Shown here: in pieces, positions 57,485 to 64,000 of the stretch | How the letters are laid out: every line of letters begins with the position of its first letter | How positions within the stretch are numbered: the stretch's first letter is position 1 | Source: Lederbergia citrea | GTDB lineage: Bacteria > Bacillota > Bacilli > Bacillales > Bacillaceae_C | NCBI RefSeq assembly: GCF_018343525.1 | Contig: NZ_JAGYPH010000002.1 | Location: 62,001 to 126,000, forward strand | Direction: 5' to 3' | DNA: 64,000 nt | Made by a program: the position numbers and the translations under genes | The notes under the pieces: generated by a model | Told to the model about the DNA's origin: nothing | Databases searched by the model: none | Seen by the model: the letters and a program-made list of their open reading frames with translations, nothing else

Positions 57485-58474
57485 ATGATAACAATTAACG
57501 AAATAGCTCAAAGGGCGAATGTTTCACGGACAACTGTTTCAAGAGTTATAAATCATTCAGGTTACGTTAGTGAGGAAGTAAAAAGAAGAGTATTAAAAGT
57601 AATCGAAGAGACAGGGTATGTACCAAGTGAAAACGCTAAATCGTTACGGACTAAAAAAACAAAAGTAATCGGTGTCATTCTTCCTAAAATTAGCACTGAA
57701 ACATCCAGCCGGCTTGTAAAGGGACTGGACGAAATATTCGCTAAAGAAGGTTATCAAATCCTTCTTGCCAATACAAACCTGGATCCTGAAAAGGAGATAG
57801 AATATTTAAGGCTCTTGAAAAGTAGACATGTCGATGGGATTATTCTATCAGCAACCAATATTAACAGCCCATTAGTGGAAGAAATTTATCAGTTAAAAAT
57901 CCCCTTTGTAACGGTTGGACAACATATACCAGGATTGGCCAATGTAATCTTTGATGATTATCAGGCTTCCAAAGATATGGTTCATTTATTGATAAAAAAA
58001 GGGTATAAAAACATTGCATTTATCGGAGTAGACGAAGAAGACCGTTCCGTTGGATATTTGCGGAAATTAGGGTTTTTAGATGCAATGAAAGAAAAGCATT
58101 TACCTGTAGAGGAAAGCTGGGTTCAAAAAGGAATATTTGATGTGGATTCGGGTTATGAATGCATGAAATTAATCATGGATACTTCCAAACGAAAGCCTAC
58201 AGCTGTACTTGCCGTGACAGACCGGCTTGCTATTGGAGCTTTACAATATATCAAAGAAACGGGGCTGTCTATACCAGATGATATCGCGGTAGCCGGAATG
58301 GGTGCTTCAGAGCTTTCCAGATTTATTTCCCCACCCTTAACCACTATTGAATTTTCAATGAAAGATGCGGGACGTGAGGCGGCTGGTTTATTATTAGAGC
58401 AAATAAATGGGGAAAATGACCATGAAATAATTAGAAAAATTAAGTATAGACTTCTCGAACGGTCCAGTATATAA
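57485..58474 (+). CDS. LacI family regulator of the sucrose operon
   Basis: This is a 329-residue LacI/GalR repressor: helix-turn-helix at residues 2-22 (ITINEIAQRANVSRTTVSRV), hinge near 45-58 (SENAKSLRTKKTKVIGV) and the effector domain. I start at MITINEI after GGGAGGATC; a longer frame has no site. It lies directly upstream of the sucrose PTS and hydrolase genes, and three operators with the LacI-type palindrome GGAATCGATTCC occur between them. By position it is the ScrR-type repressor, induced by sucrose, sucrose 6-phosphate or fructose. Confidence 0.92.
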   Translation: MITINEIAQRANVSRTTVSRVINHSGYVSEEVKRRVLKVIEETGYVPSENAKSLRTKKTKVIGVILPKISTETSSRLVKGLDEIFAKEGYQILLANTNLDPEKEIEYLRLLKSRHVDGIILSATNINSPLVEEIYQLKIPFVTVGQHIPGLANVIFDDYQASKDMVHLLIKKGYKNIAFIGVDEEDRSVGYLRKLGFLDAMKEKHLPVEESWVQKGIFDVDSGYECMKLIMDTSKRKPTAVLAVTDRLAIGALQYIKETGLSIPDDIAVAGMGASELSRFISPPLTTIEFSMKDAGREAAGLLLEQINGENDHEIIRKIKYRLLERSSI

Positions 58475-58481
58475 TGGGTGT

Positions 58482-58493
58482 GTAATCGATTCC
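58482..58493 (+). promoter_or_regulatory. Sucrose operator 1
   Basis: GTAATCGATTCC is a slightly changed form of the palindrome found twice downstream. With flanks (TGTAATCGATTCCA) it is also close to a cre site. Confidence 0.55.
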
Positions 58494-58523
58494 ACAAAAA
58501 TATTTATATTTTTTGTTATATAG

Positions 58524-58535
58524 GGAATCGATTCC
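58524..58535 (+). promoter_or_regulatory. Sucrose operator 2
   Basis: GGAATCGATTCC is a perfect palindrome in the context TATAGGGAATCGATTCCATA. The same ten flanking bases occur at operator 3, 120 bases away, a spacing suited to looping. Confidence 0.7.
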
Positions 58536-58585
58536 ATACCAGGATATTGCTCATATTCAAAGGTTATTATTTAAAAAAAATCTTG

Positions 58586-58613
58586 TTGAACTGTTCCTAC
58601 GCCATTGTAGAAT
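58586..58613 (+). promoter_or_regulatory. Sigma-A promoter of the sucrose operon
   Basis: TTGAAC (58586-58591) and TAGAAT (58608-58613) are 16 bases apart. It lies between operators 2 and 3, so a repressor bound at both could block it. Confidence 0.6.
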
Positions 58614-58643
58614 AACTTTCAAATTTATTTTTTTAGATTATAG

Positions 58644-58655
58644 GGAATCGATTCC
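58644..58655 (+). promoter_or_regulatory. Sucrose operator 3
   Basis: GGAATCGATTCC is a perfect palindrome about 30 bases after the -10 box and 26 bases before the PTS start codon. Confidence 0.7.
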
Positions 58656-58681
58656 ACATTTAAAACAGGGGTGAATAAGAA

Positions 58682-60085
58682 ATGTCAGAAAATCGCAAAA
58701 TTGCTGAAGATGTGATTGAAGCTGTCGGGGGAAGAGAGAATATTCAATCGGTGGCCCATTGCGCAACCAGACTGCGAATCATGGTCAATGATAAAGAAAA
58801 AATCAATCAGGAGCAAGTAGAGGAAATTGGCAAAGTAAAAGGAGCTTTCTTTAATTCCGGGCAATACCAGATTATCTTTGGTACCGGTACTGTAAATAAA
58901 ATTTATGAAGAAGTATCCAATCTTGGTCTTGATACGAATTCCGCTTCTGATCAGAAAAAAGAAGCAATAAAAAGCGGGTCTACATTTCAACGAGCGATTC
59001 GAACCTTTGGGGATGTATTCGTTCCCATTATCCCGGTCCTGGTAGCCACTGGACTATTTATGGGGCTTCGCGGCTTGGTCATGCAGGAACAAATATTATC
59101 CTTATTTGGCATGACGCCGGATGATATATCACAAAACTTTTTATTATTTACACAGGTATTAACAGATACAGCATTTGTATTCCTGCCGGCTCTTGTTGCC
59201 TGGTCAACTTTTAGAGTTTTTGGAGGAACACCGATTATTGGATTAATTCTTGGACTAATGCTTGTTTCGCCCGCCTTGCCAAATGCATACGCTGTTGCTG
59301 GCGGTGATGCAGAGGCGCTTCGCTTCCTCGGCTTTATTCCAGTAGTTGGTTATCAAGGCTCTGTCATACCAGCGTTTATTGCCGGAATTTTAGGTGCGAA
59401 ACTTGAAAGAGCAATAAGAAAACGTGTGCCTGAATCTTTGGATTTAATTACCACACCTTTTCTTACTCTCCTAGTCATGATTACTGTCTCTTTATTAATC
59501 ATTGGACCAATCTTTCATACTGTTGAAACAGGAATACTATCTGTTGCTACAAAGGTTCTTTCATGGCCATTCGGAATTAGCGGTTTATTAATTGGCGGCC
59601 TGAATCAGCTTATTGTGATCACAGGTGTTCACCATGTTTTCAACATGTTAGAGATTCAACTGTTGGCTGAGTTCAAAAATAACCCGTACAACGCAATTAT
59701 CACGTGCTCGGTTGCTGCACAGGGCGGGGCAGCTCTAGCTGTCGGTTTAAAGACAAAATCCGCAAAATTAAAAGCACTGGCCCTGCCATCATCTTTCTCA
59801 GCATTTTTAGGAATCACGGAACCAGCTATTTTCGGGGTTAACCTCCGTTATGGTAAGCCATTCATTATGGCACTTATTGGTGGTGCTGCAGGTGGATTTA
59901 CGGCTTCCATCCTTGGACTTAAGGCAACAGGTATGGCAGTTACAGTAATTCCTGGTACTCTGCTTTATTTAAATGGACAGATTTTACAATATATTTTAGT
60001 AAACGTCATTGCGATTGCGGTTGCATTCATTCTGACTTGGATGTTCGGCTTTTCAGATAAGGTAAAGAAAGAAATTGAACAATAA
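58682..60085 (+). CDS. sacP: Sucrose-specific PTS permease, EIIBC
   Basis: This 467-residue permease of the glucose/sucrose PTS class has an N-terminal EIIB domain with the phosphorylated cysteine in AHCATRLRI (Cys27) and a linker near 90-105. The EIIC membrane domain follows from about 110 (about ten helices; GGLNQLIVITGVHHVFNMLE, SAFLGITEPAIFGVNLRYGK). There is no EIIA domain, as in B. subtilis SacP, so a glucose-type EIIA is borrowed. It imports sucrose as sucrose 6-phosphate, the substrate of the next gene. AACAGGGGTGAATAAG precedes the ATG. Confidence 0.92.
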   Translation: MSENRKIAEDVIEAVGGRENIQSVAHCATRLRIMVNDKEKINQEQVEEIGKVKGAFFNSGQYQIIFGTGTVNKIYEEVSNLGLDTNSASDQKKEAIKSGSTFQRAIRTFGDVFVPIIPVLVATGLFMGLRGLVMQEQILSLFGMTPDDISQNFLLFTQVLTDTAFVFLPALVAWSTFRVFGGTPIIGLILGLMLVSPALPNAYAVAGGDAEALRFLGFIPVVGYQGSVIPAFIAGILGAKLERAIRKRVPESLDLITTPFLTLLVMITVSLLIIGPIFHTVETGILSVATKVLSWPFGISGLLIGGLNQLIVITGVHHVFNMLEIQLLAEFKNNPYNAIITCSVAAQGGAALAVGLKTKSAKLKALALPSSFSAFLGITEPAIFGVNLRYGKPFIMALIGGAAGGFTASILGLKATGMAVTVIPGTLLYLNGQILQYILVNVIAIAVAFILTWMFGFSDKVKKEIEQ

Positions 60086-60092
60086 AAGGGGT

Positions 60093-60124
60093 AAAAGGCA
60101 AATTGAATTTGCCTTTTCTTTTTA
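60093..60124 (+). terminator. Hairpin terminator between PTS and hydrolase genes
   Basis: AAAAGGCAAATT and AATTTGCCTTTT form a perfect 12-base stem around a single G (so a short loop after fraying), followed by CTTTTTAT. It should lower expression of the hydrolase relative to the permease. Confidence 0.7.
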
Positions 60125-60149
60125 TAAAACATATCGAGGAGGGGCTGCT

Positions 60150-61589
60150 ATGAGAGAAAAAGAAGGTCTCCTTATTCAAAAAGCGCATAATGAAGTAAAA
60201 AAATATCAGGACAAGGTTTTAAATGATCCTTACCGGCTAAATTATCATATAATGCCGCCAGTTGGATTGTTAAATGATCCAAATGGTTTAATTCAATATC
60301 AAGGGGTCTACCATGTATTTTATCAGTGGAATCCGTTTGAAACGGCCCATGGAGCCAAATTTTGGGGGCATTATTCTTCCAAGGATATGGTTCATTGGCA
60401 AGAGGAACCGATTGCATTGGCCCCGAGTGAATGGTATGAAAAAAACGGCTGTTATTCGGGAAGTGCGGTTGAATCGGATGGAAAGCTCTATCTCTTTTAC
60501 ACAGGGAATGTAAAGAAAGAAGACGGGACAAGAGAAACGTATCAATGTCTTGCGGTTTCTTCAGATGGAATTCATTTTGAAAAACACGGTCCGATATTAA
60601 GGCTACCGGAAAGGTATACAGCCCATTTTCGCGATCCAAAGGTTTGGAAAAAAGGTGACAGCTGGTATATGATTGTCGGTGCTCAGACCTTGGATGAAAA
60701 GGGAACCGCTGTTTTATTTACTTCAGTGGATTTATATCATTGGAATGAATTAGGGAGTATTGCTGGGTCAGGAATGAATGGCATGGACGATTTTGGCTAT
60801 ATGTGGGAATGCCCAGACCTTATTCATTTAGATGGTAAAGATATATTATTGTTTTCGCCACAGGGATTGGAACCATACGGGTATTTATATAATAATTTAT
60901 TCCAATCAGGGTATTTCATTGGAAAATTAGACTATGAAACTCTTAACTTTCAGCATGGCTCTTTTACGGAGTTGGACCGCGGCTTTGACTTCTATGCTCC
61001 GCAAACCTTCACCGATGAATTGGGGAGAACGATTCTTTATGGCTGGATGGGAATGACAGACGAAAAGGAATCATACCAACCGACAATATCGAATAATTGG
61101 GTGCATGCCTTAACGATTCCAAGAGAATTGGAGCTTAGAGAAGGTAAAATTTATCAAAGGCCGGTTGAGGAATTACAAAAGCTCCGAAAAGATAAGGTAG
61201 TAGCGAAAGTTGATAAAATGGAAGGAAATCATGTCCAATTTGATGGAGTAAATGGGCTATCATCCGAATTACTGCTGGATTTATTAAAAGTGAAAGCCGG
61301 AAAATTTCAAATCTCTTTCCGAGGCGAAGCGCACCTAAGCTTTGATTTGGATAAAAAAGAAATCAGTTTGCAAAGGAGACATTTAAAGACGGGTGCTTTA
61401 GAAACAAGAACCTGCAAAATATCTTCTGTGTCCAAGCTTCATATCTTTATGGACCATTCCTCCTTAGAGATTTTCATTAATGACGGCGAAGAGGTTTTTA
61501 CTGCTCGTTATTTTCCAAATCCAAAGGATGAAACCATTATCTTTCACGGAGAAGCAGAATTTAGATTGACCAAGTGGAATCTGGGTTAA
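60150..61589 (+). CDS. sacA: Sucrose-6-phosphate hydrolase, GH32
   Basis: This 479-residue enzyme cleaves sucrose 6-phosphate into glucose 6-phosphate and fructose. The GH32 motifs are complete: LLNDPNG (nucleophile Asp43), FRDPKVW near 160 and MWECPDL with the acid/base Glu near 217. A C-terminal beta-sandwich starts near 350. GAGGAGGGGCTGCT precedes the ATG chosen; a longer frame overlaps the PTS gene. There is no signal peptide, which fits an intracellular partner for the PTS. The operon ends here; no fructokinase gene is present. Confidence 0.93.
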   Translation: MREKEGLLIQKAHNEVKKYQDKVLNDPYRLNYHIMPPVGLLNDPNGLIQYQGVYHVFYQWNPFETAHGAKFWGHYSSKDMVHWQEEPIALAPSEWYEKNGCYSGSAVESDGKLYLFYTGNVKKEDGTRETYQCLAVSSDGIHFEKHGPILRLPERYTAHFRDPKVWKKGDSWYMIVGAQTLDEKGTAVLFTSVDLYHWNELGSIAGSGMNGMDDFGYMWECPDLIHLDGKDILLFSPQGLEPYGYLYNNLFQSGYFIGKLDYETLNFQHGSFTELDRGFDFYAPQTFTDELGRTILYGWMGMTDEKESYQPTISNNWVHALTIPRELELREGKIYQRPVEELQKLRKDKVVAKVDKMEGNHVQFDGVNGLSSELLLDLLKVKAGKFQISFRGEAHLSFDLDKKEISLQRRHLKTGALETRTCKISSVSKLHIFMDHSSLEIFINDGEEVFTARYFPNPKDETIIFHGEAEFRLTKWNLG

Positions 61590-61634
61590 GTGTAAATTAT
61601 GAGAGTAATTTTACTTCAACCATCTTAATATTTC

Positions 61635-61690
61635 AAAGCCTCATTAGATTATTTGCGTAATCCGCATCATATCTAAATGAGGCTTTTTAA
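61635..61690 (+). terminator. Terminator of the sucrose operon; diverged repeat copy K
   Basis: AAAGCCTCATTAGAT pairs with ATCTAAATGAGGCTTT, then TTTAA. The inner sequence GTAATCCGCATCATATCTAA resembles the repeat core (GTGAACCGTATCATAAGTAA), and the CCTCATT/AATGAGG arms match copies C, E and F. It is therefore both a working terminator and a likely relative of the repeat family. Confidence 0.65.
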
Positions 61691-61812
61691 TTTTTACTTC
61701 GGTAGGCTTAAAATAAGAGAGCTAGCGCAAATCAATTACCAATAGATAGGATCATCATTATTCAATAACAAAGCGAGGAGATGAAGACCCTACCAAATCA
61801 ACTGAAAATAAC

Positions 61813-62283
61813 TTAATCTCTATCTCTTGCCCTCTGTGCATCTCTAATATTCTTTTGAACCGTAATGGCTGCAAACAAACTAAGAACAAATGCCATGCCA
61901 TAAAATCCCTTTTCACTTAAATCAATACTTCCTGCATTGTATAAACCGATAACCATTAATGAAATTGATACAATAAGTGCAAACCAACTAATGCCATAAT
62001 AAATATTAGTAACTGGTATTCCCTCCTCTTTATCTCTTACTGCTTTTTGTAAAGATACCGCTGAATAAAGCCCGAATACTAAAACTGCAAAATAATAACC
62101 TTTTTCGTTTAATTGCATCGTTGCGTTATACAAACCTATGAGATAAGCCGTAACACCTACTAATAGCGCTGCCCAAGAAGCCCCTTTGAAAGCTGGAGTT
62201 GGTTCTCCCTCTTTCCTTACTGCTTTCAATTTTAAATCATTTTGTTTTCCTTTATCTAATAAAATCTCATTATCATTTGACAT
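61813..62283 (-). CDS. YiaA/YiaB-like inner membrane protein
   Basis: This 156-residue protein has a hydrophilic N-terminus of about 35 residues and four hydrophobic helices arranged as two similar pairs ([20 protein letters not shown] with [40 protein letters not shown] with [20 protein letters not shown]). This internal duplication, with the GLYNA and EKG-Y/F marks, is that of the YiaA/YiaB family. The function is unknown. I start at MSNDNEI, 11 bases after GGAGG; in-frame ATGs upstream are possible. Confidence 0.8.
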   Translation of the reverse strand: MSNDNEILLDKGKQNDLKLKAVRKEGEPTPAFKGASWAALLVGVTAYLIGLYNATMQLNEKGYYFAVLVFGLYSAVSLQKAVRDKEEGIPVTNIYYGISWFALIVSISLMVIGLYNAGSIDLSEKGFYGMAFVLSLFAAITVQKNIRDAQRARDRD

Positions 62284-62325
62284 TGAATGTTTCGCCTCCA
62301 TTTTTTTATCTAATAAAAACGACAC

Positions 62326-62542
62326 ACTACATACACTTTATTGCCCCTATCTTAATCCATTATATAGAATTTTCTTACAAATAACAGAAAATTTTTCCTA
62401 ATCTCCATTGGGGTTTCCGATCATTAGTATTCTAATAAGCTGGTTTATTAAGGGAAGTGGGCATGGGGATTTATTATAAGACCGAATTAATTTAGCTGTT
62501 TAGCTATTATCTTATAATCTATTCCTTCCACCATATTTTAGA
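62326..62542. other. AT-rich intergenic region, no gene seen
   Basis: The promoter of the minus-strand YiaA-like gene probably lies at its left end; TTATATAGAAT appears there on the plus strand. No coding frame is credible. Confidence 0.35.
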
Positions 62543-62587
62543 AGGGCGTCCTTTCGTCGATATATCGGCAATAGGACGCTCTTTTTT
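62543..62587 (+). terminator. Orphan terminator
   Basis: AGGGCGTCCT pairs with AGGACGCTCT, followed by TTTTT. No gene now lies directly upstream on the plus strand, so it probably belongs to a lost gene. Confidence 0.7.
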
Positions 62588-62690
62588 GCGTTTCAAAAAG
62601 ATTTTTCTAAAACAAGGTGTCCAATTCTCGTCTTAATCGATATATGAAAGATGAAGCGGTTTATTTTCAGAAAAGAAAAGGAGATGAACA

Positions 62691-62858
62691 ATGGCAAAGT
62701 ATCGCGTGATTTACACTCAGTTTTGGGATGATCCGAAGGTGGTGGAAGAAATGACCCCGGAGGATAAGTATGTTTTTCTTTATTTGTTGACGAATAGCAA
62801 TACGAGACAAATTGGCATCTACACGATCACGAAGAAGCAAATGCTCGATTTCCCGTGA
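62691..62858 (+). pseudogene. Truncated DnaD-type replication protein gene
   Basis: A good AAAAGGAGATGAACA site and ATG lead to 55 codons: MAKYRVIYTQFWDDPKVVEE, MTPEDKYVFLYLLTNSNTRQ, then IGIYTITKKQMLDFP and a stop. This is the N-terminal part of DnaD-domain or phage replisome-organiser proteins (usually 200-300 residues). No continuation in another frame was recognised, so the rest has been lost. Confidence 0.7.
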
Positions 62859-63026
62859 CTACTATTTTTTCGATTCTAGGGGCAATGGACCCGCGCTCAA
62901 TTTATCCTGAACAACTATTTTTTCCATATTTTTATCATTCTTAAAAAATATATTGTATTAATATACATAAAGAGTTATAATTATAATAACAGAAATAATT
63001 CATTCGTAATTATAGGGGAGATTACC
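62859..63026. promoter_or_regulatory. Upstream region of the last gene
   Basis: TTGTAT (62953-62958) with TATAAT (62982-62987) is too widely spaced, but TATAATTATAATAAC supplies -10-like elements. The ribosome site TAGGGGAGATTACC is clear. Confidence 0.3.
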
Positions 63027-64000
63027 ATGGAAAGAAAAAATATTATTATAATCGGTGCGGCAGGAAGAGATTTTCACAACTTTAATACATATTATCGCGG
63101 TAATGAAGCATATAATGTTGTTGCTTTTACAGCAGCACAGATTCCAGATATTGATGGACGTAAATATCCAAGTGAATTAGCGGGCGAACTATATCCAGAA
63201 GGGATTCCTATTTATTCACAAGATCAATTACCAGAGTTGATTAAAGAGTTACAAGTGGATGAATGTGTTTTTGCGTATAGTGATGTTAGTTACGAAGCTG
63301 TGATGGGTGTGGGTGCGATCGTGAATGCAGCGGGTGCTAACTTCACATTGCTAGGTCCAAAGAGCACGATGTTAAAAAGTAATAAGCCGGTCATTTCTGT
63401 TTGCGCAGTAAGAACTGGAACTGGAAAAAGCCAAACATCAAGAAAAATTATTGAAACGCTGCTTGAGCATGATTTAAAGGTTGTTGCAGTGAGACATCCA
63501 ATGCCTTATGGCGACTTAAACGCACAGCGTGTTCAGCGCTTTGCGACAGTGGACGATTTAAAGAAACATCATTGTACAATTGAGGAAATGGAAGAATATG
63601 AGCCACATGTGGCACGTGGAAATATTATATATGCTGGCGTTGATTATGCGGATATTTTGGCAGCCGCTGAAAATGATCCGGATGGCTGTGACGTAATTTT
63701 ATGGGACGGGGGAAATAATGATTTCTCTTTCTTCGAGCCTGACTTAGCTGTTACTGTCTTGGATCCGCATCGCCCAGGTCATGAGCTGAAATACTACCCT
63801 GGCGAAGTATGCCTAAGAACAACTGATGTCGCCATCATTAACAAAGTGGATAGCGCAGCAGAGGAAGCTGTTCAAACCGTAGAAAATAATATAAAATTCG
63901 CAAATCCAAACAGCAAAATTATTAAAGCTGAATCAAAGATTACCGTCGATCAGCCGGAAAGTATAGTTGGAAAACGCGTGTTAGTTGTTGAAGATGGTCC
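63027..64000 (+). CDS. Cyclic 2,3-diphosphoglycerate synthetase-like GTPase, 5' part
   Basis: The first 324 codons are present and the gene runs off the window. It begins MERKNIIIIGAAGRDFHNFN, then TAAQIPDIDGRKYPSELAGE, an N-terminal nucleotide-fold domain. A P-loop NTPase domain follows, with CAVRTGTGKSQTSRKIIETL near residues 132-151 (Walker A), VILWDGGNNDFSFFEPDL (Walker B) and INKVDSA (specificity-like NKxD). This layout matches proteins annotated as cyclic 2,3-diphosphoglycerate synthetase in archaea and bacteria. In bacteria they occur with amino-acid or purine degradation clusters and the true reaction is uncertain. It is not interrupted in the visible part. Confidence 0.85.
   Translation, partial: MERKNIIIIGAAGRDFHNFNTYYRGNEAYNVVAFTAAQIPDIDGRKYPSELAGELYPEGIPIYSQDQLPELIKELQVDECVFAYSDVSYEAVMGVGAIVNAAGANFTLLGPKSTMLKSNKPVISVCAVRTGTGKSQTSRKIIETLLEHDLKVVAVRHPMPYGDLNAQRVQRFATVDDLKKHHCTIEEMEEYEPHVARGNIIYAGVDYADILAAAENDPDGCDVILWDGGNNDFSFFEPDLAVTVLDPHRPGHELKYYPGEVCLRTTDVAIINKVDSAAEEAVQTVENNIKFANPNSKIIKAESKITVDQPESIVGKRVLVVEDG

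Noticed and set aside
5669..61690. The dispersed repeats as a CRISPR array or as tRNA-like genes
   Set aside because: Copies are kilobases apart, vary in their arms and have no regular spacers; none folds into a cloverleaf with CCA end.
62691..62858. A prophage or plasmid replication region
   Set aside because: Only the truncated start of one DnaD-type gene is present; no integrase, origin or other phage gene is near.

Overview
The window comes from a low-GC, endospore-forming Firmicute of the Bacillaceae (Bacillus, Neobacillus or a close genus). Signs of this are a CotA laccase gene with a sigma-K type promoter, YheC/YheD coat-associated ATP-grasp genes, a gnt operon in Bacillus subtilis order with the known GntR operator, a T-box leader, strong AGGAGG ribosome sites and sigma-A promoters. 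It is a chromosomal accessory region: many small catabolic, transport and stress modules, separated by unusually long intergenic stretches that hold dead gene fragments and repeats. I saw no rRNA, tRNA, CRISPR array or complete insertion sequence.

Layout. 1-801 is the tail of a DUF2075 helicase-like gene. 1165-5622 is a LacI-controlled sugar ABC importer without its own ATPase. 5853-9485 holds a membrane protein and a secreted RCC1/Ig-like protein. 9809-14880 carries an HpaB-type monooxygenase, an SDR dehydrogenase, a membrane protein and an alpha/beta hydrolase. 14881-17752 is a patch of peptidase and AraC remnants beside a secreted GH10 xylanase. 17834-22513 has two YheC/YheD-type ATP-grasp genes, an Asp/Glu racemase-family gene and a DUF4037 gene. 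22824-31765 holds an MscS channel, a DUF559-like endonuclease, an AraC regulator, an M20 amidohydrolase, a broken ligD, a stress flavoprotein, a ferritin-like protein and a CcdC-like protein. 32113-35852 holds cotA, a LURP-one protein and a PadR/DUF4188 pair. 36260-43821 is one cluster: a UgpC-type ABC importer, an RNase-J-like metallo-beta-lactamase protein and a 5'-nucleotidase-family phosphoesterase, behind a possible Pho box. 44128-46819 is a T-box controlled nhaC with a PqqB-like hydrolase. 47177-49842 is a PadR/DUF1048/ABC-2 exporter operon whose ATPase has an in-frame amber stop. 50173-52122 holds small stress or VOC-type genes. 52180-55966 is the gnt operon with gntZ deleted. 56212-57165 is an SDR gene. 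57485-61589 is a LacI-controlled sucrose PTS and hydrolase operon. The window ends with a YiaA-like gene, a truncated DnaD-type gene and a partial cyclic 2,3-diphosphoglycerate synthetase-like gene.

The most unusual feature is a family of about 50-bp terminator-like repeats: ten clear copies plus one diverged copy, all in the same orientation in this window. Several sit exactly where a gene has been cut off: gntZ keeps only 12 codons before a copy starts, a ligD remnant reads straight into another copy, and two other reading frames end in or beside copies. The window also holds partial second copies of the 3' ends or middles of three genes found intact elsewhere in it (LURP-one, AraC and SDR). 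Together these suggest repeated local duplication and deletion, perhaps driven by the repeat.
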